Below are positions 61,026 through 64,000 of a DNA stretch of 64,000 bases, piece by piece. This DNA is from Paragorgia papillata (taxonomy: Eukaryota > Cnidaria > Anthozoa > Scleralcyonacea > Coralliidae). Position 1 is the first letter of the stretch. Each line of letters starts with the position of its first letter. The notes beneath the pieces were generated by a model that worked only from the letters and a program-made list of their open reading frames with translations, searched no databases and had not been told where the DNA came from. The position numbers were made by a program, and so were the translations under genes. The stretch is from the NCBI GenBank assembly GCA_035771165.1, contig JAWNZC010000337.1, positions 1,228,501 through 1,292,500 of the forward strand. The letters are read 5' to 3'.

Positions 61026-61376
61026 TCAGCTGTAGTATTCGTAAAAGAGCCATTCTTCATCATCACCTCTATTGTCACAATTCTTTCGTATCGCTGTCCA
61101 AATTGTCCCTTCTTCGTGTTTATTACAAGTATTCTTTAGCTCTTCAATCCGCCTCCATATGTACTCGTTAAACACCAACTTGATCAAATGTTTTTCTGAT
61201 AATACTTCATTCACCCAGTTCTCCTTAACGCCGTACATTCGATCAAATAAGTGCGGCATTTTTATCTTTCCAAACACTCTCCAAAACGCTTTCCAAAGAC
61301 TTTCGATGTTACTCATAAGAAAACAGAACTCGAACGAAAGACGCCGACAATTCTCTAAAGTTACAGCTCCGCCCAA
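61026..61376 (-). CDS. Hypothetical protein, 116 codons (uncertain)
   Basis: This minus-strand frame (MGGAVTLENCRRLSFEFCFL...WLFYEYYS) has a balanced composition, unlike the repeat-derived frames around it, with W and E/K-rich helices (EYIWRRIEELKN). I do not recognise a family. It lies between the inverted segments of 59455-62290, so it might be a leftover transposon gene or exon. It has no upstream promoter or splice evidence, and its start is simply the first Met. Confidence 0.25.
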   Translation of the reverse strand: MGGAVTLENCRRLSFEFCFLMSNIESLWKAFWRVFGKIKMPHLFDRMYGVKENWVNEVLSEKHLIKLVFNEYIWRRIEELKNTCNKHEEGTIWTAIRKNCDNRGDDEEWLFYEYYS

Positions 61377-61902
61377 ACACGTCTGATGAAAACACGTAAT
61401 GATCTTCTAATGAGTTTTCTACACATGGCTTATCAAATATCATTCTCAGTAGCAGGAAACCTAGCAGTAGTGGTAAAGTATTAACTCGTCTGTACTTAGA
61501 CAAATCAACACGTCTTAAATCTTTGATCGTTCTTTTCACGACTTTACGAATTGATTCCTCATACTATCTTAAATTCTTCTCACGACTTTTCGATTTCTTC
61601 ACTTACTTTATAAACGAGGCTTTATAATTGGCAATGATTCTAAGATGACTTATTATGTTTGAATATTTAGGTTCTAAATATCTTAATATATTCATATTGC
61701 TTCGTTGAACGTTGCTAAGCGTTTTCTGTGTCAACATATTCACAAACTTTTCAACGCTTGCACTGTTCGTTCTACAAACTAGGCCTTAGCAAACGATAAC
61801 TCATGTGGTAAACACTTATCTCCCGGTAAACGTGTAACAGACTAGTCATCTGCAATGTCAAACCTAATATAATATTCATGATATACTATTAATTGAAGTT
61901 TA

Positions 61903-62080
61903 TAGATCGTTTTCACTCCCGTGATCGGTGGCCCCGTTGGGGTGGTAAAACAATACGAAATGTTTGAATAAGAATAATTTAAATTCCCATAGGATAAGGA
62001 TTGTGCACCACCATGCAATATGGCAGCCATTTCATTGTTTCTGTGCACCTTATATGGCTGCCGTGACGTCAGATGAAAAC
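61903..62080. mobile_element. MITE family with AGATCGTTTTCA ends, copy 3
   Basis: TATAGATCGTTTTCACTCCC at the left and GACGTCAGATGAAAAC at the right, with the inner pairs ATATGGCAGCC and GGCTGCC. It is more diverged than the copies at 45808 and 53651. Confidence 0.65.
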
Positions 62081-63289
62081 CAAATACGTTATCTCTACGA
62101 TCGACCGTTTTTACTCTTCAAAACCCTCTATATTCCTCCAAACAAGGTTAAAGATAAAAAATATAAAGTGTCTCTATCAATTTATATGTTTAGTTCCTTG
62201 TAAAAAACGTCTATTTTGTTAAAGTTTACCGTACGCATACTTTGTACGCCGACATGTCCCACAAGTGTTGACTATAAGTGCTTGGCTCACGCGATTGATT
62301 AGGATCTTACTGTCGTTTTAAAACTCGCATAAACTAAATTTACAAAGAAGAATTGGTTTAGTTTAGATGTAAACGAACCCTAACGTTGATTAAAATCTCC
62401 TTTTGCGGCCGAGGAAAGAATTTCGTGACACGAGTCAGCCCGGTTAGCCGGGCTAGCCCGGGTCATGTAATCGGCCCTTATAAGGAATATAAGTCGAGCG
62501 TTTTTTGTATCGTTCCCCGCAGGAACGAAACTGTTACTGTGTTAGCTTTCCATTGACGTCACAAAAGAAACTGTCATCACAGATGAAAATAGTCCAATCG
62601 CAGTGCAGTGTTGTTGGCAGCATAAGCCAAAACTTCGATCTTATCCAATGAAATCAAAATTCCGCATAAAAAATTTAGTTGGAGGCGTGGTTTAACGCCA
62701 AAACGAAGTGAAATAATATTGCTGATATAGCATAATTTGCTGAACGACGTAAACAATCCTGTGTGAAGTGAATTATATTACCATACTCCATACCATGAAC
62801 AAGCGAATGCCGAGTACTGTAGGAACTTTTCCCTCTTTGAACTCTTCGAATTTGCATTCTAACTCCTCGTTATATATGGCAACTGCTGAAAAACCAAACG
62901 ACTTTAGATTTAATAATATAGATTGGGATTGGGCGAATAGCATTCCGAAAGGTCGATCGGGTTGACCCTTGGCCTTGGAAAAGCTACTCGATCACTCCAG
63001 TATTTATAGTAATTTTTAATACGCTGTTCGTACACGTCTTTCCGATCAAATACAACGAATTACACACAAATTGAATTTTAACTTAAATATCGGTGGCATA
63101 AATGACCGCTAATGTAGCCGGCTTTCCTAAACAGCGACATTTTATGTATCTACATATAAATAACCGCAACATTTCCGTCGTACTGACGCCACATGTACAT
63201 TTCTCCTATTCACTTCTGACCGTGTATTGGAGGCAAATAAAACGTTGCCAAAATAATTGCGTTCTCAAGAAAATTGCGAGCATGTAAGG
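62081..63289. other. Intergenic sequence with a MITE end, no recognisable gene
   Basis: It contains a terminal-like stretch (CCCGGTTAGCCGGGCTAGCC, 62430-62450) related to 57572. Short frames at 62675-62965 on both strands are not supported by any domain. Confidence 0.45.
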
Positions 63290-63643
63290 CCTGGTTTATA
63301 CTGTACATCGCACAATCGTCGCATTTAATTAAGACGAACTAACTTCGTAGATTAGACGACGTCAATGCGACTTCGTTTTATACGACGAAATTAGTTCAGA
63401 AAAATTTAATGTTTTGCATAAACAAACTAGAAATATGCTGAACCGAGAAGACTAAAACCACAAAAATCAATTTAAGAGCAGGAAATTTATGCATGACGTC
63501 ACGGCGGCGTCTATAAAGACAACCATGGAACCGTCGTGATCAGACTACTGAAATGCAACGTAGTGGCGCACAATCGTCGCATTTAATTGATTAAATTAAA
63601 TTCGTCTGAAATGCGACGATTGTGCGACGTATACTCACTAGGC
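63290..63643. mobile_element. Palindromic MITE with ATCGCACAATCGTCGCATTT ends
   Basis: GTACATCGCACAATCGTCGC near the left end and GCGACGATTGTGCGACGTAT near the right end are inverted. The motif also occurs internally at about 63568, so the right half is itself a palindrome. Non-coding. Confidence 0.75.
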
Positions 63644-64000
63644 CTAAACGAAACAGGAAGTGTGACTGTCCGGTTGTATGTTTTGTTGACGATTATCAAT
63701 TCATTGAATGACATCAAGTTCATATTCAGTTCTCCCGCAGAAAATCACCTCTCCGACAGCGTAACCATCAATAAATTTTGCTTTCACCCACACTACCTTA
63801 TTTCCCGGATTCGTCAGGCCATTCCAGATGGTAAAGTTTGCTAAGTGTGCGGATCAAAGGATCGGAAAATGCGCGGACGGGCAGGCTTGCAGGTAAAAAC
63901 TGCGCGGATGGCGGGTAAAAACTGCGCGGATACGATGCGGGTTGTCGCGAAATACGCGAATTACTCAAGATATATTTATAAATTTTGTGTGGATGCGGAT
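63644..64000. other. Window end, no recognisable gene
   Basis: GATGCGGATT and TGCGCGGA-type GC-richer words recur at 63850-64000 (tandem-like GCGGGTAAAAACTGCGCGGA, twice). Nothing coding is supported. Confidence 0.45.

Larger units (their letters stand above)
59455..62290. mobile_element. Large inverted-repeat region, possible DNA transposon
   Basis: The left segment GAGCACTTACAGCCAACACT (about 59450) and the right segment AGTGTTGACTATAAGTGCTT (about 62267) are inverted. A second matched pair lies inside: TTACCACTGTTGCTAGGTTT with GAGAATGATA (59560-59650) against its complement at 61390-61480. The pairs are not equidistant, so later insertions or deletions occurred. The interior includes the GC-rich repeat copy 2 (59655-59745), a minisatellite, a MITE and one minus-strand frame of 116 codons. 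The superfamily is unknown. Confidence 0.5.

Overview
This is eukaryotic, intron-rich, AT-rich genomic DNA from an animal. The ADAM/EGF/SEA gene, the rhodopsin-type GPCR remnant and the load of CR1-like, Ty3/gypsy, hAT and foldback elements suggest a marine invertebrate, most likely a cnidarian. That placement is an inference from gene and repeat style; no species marker is visible.

Positions 1-49712 (+) are dominated by one multi-exon gene whose 5' end lies upstream. Joining exons by splice phase gives an unbroken frame of 56 exons (first one partial) and about 2031 residues within the window. In order they encode: the last residues of an ADAM metalloproteinase domain; a disintegrin domain; the ADAM cysteine-rich and EGF-like regions; an array of 34 one-exon EGF-like domains (22219-36448); a SEA domain; two more EGF-like domains; a second SEA domain; a transmembrane helix; and a short tyrosine-rich tail ending at 49712. 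Both SEA domains keep a G-S self-cleavage motif. I know of no described ADAM with this layout.

The EGF array evolves by unequal exchange. A block of about 3.25 kb is repeated nearly identically (about 25200-28440 and 28441-31975), one exon is a hybrid carrying the crossover, and one exon is decayed in both copies. Eighteen of the 34 EGF exons end in a GC rather than a GT donor, and GC and GT exons mostly alternate.

The introns hold the rest: long foldback elements (4682-8625, 8634-11152, 42321-44770), a 4-kb 29-bp minisatellite open in all three forward frames (13522-17600), a 5'-truncated non-LTR element inside an (ACTC)n microsatellite (18131-20472), an antisense CR1-like element (33524-34790), and an antisense broken Ty3/gypsy element with a nested LINE 3' end (37026-40275).

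From 49713 to 64000 I find no complete gene. The region has a foldback just past the stop codon, a CR1-like remnant (50730-52110), two decayed copies of a GPCR 3' end (54423-55045), a hAT element nested in another short element (57572-58421), several MITE-like palindromes, and a large inverted-repeat region (59455-62290).
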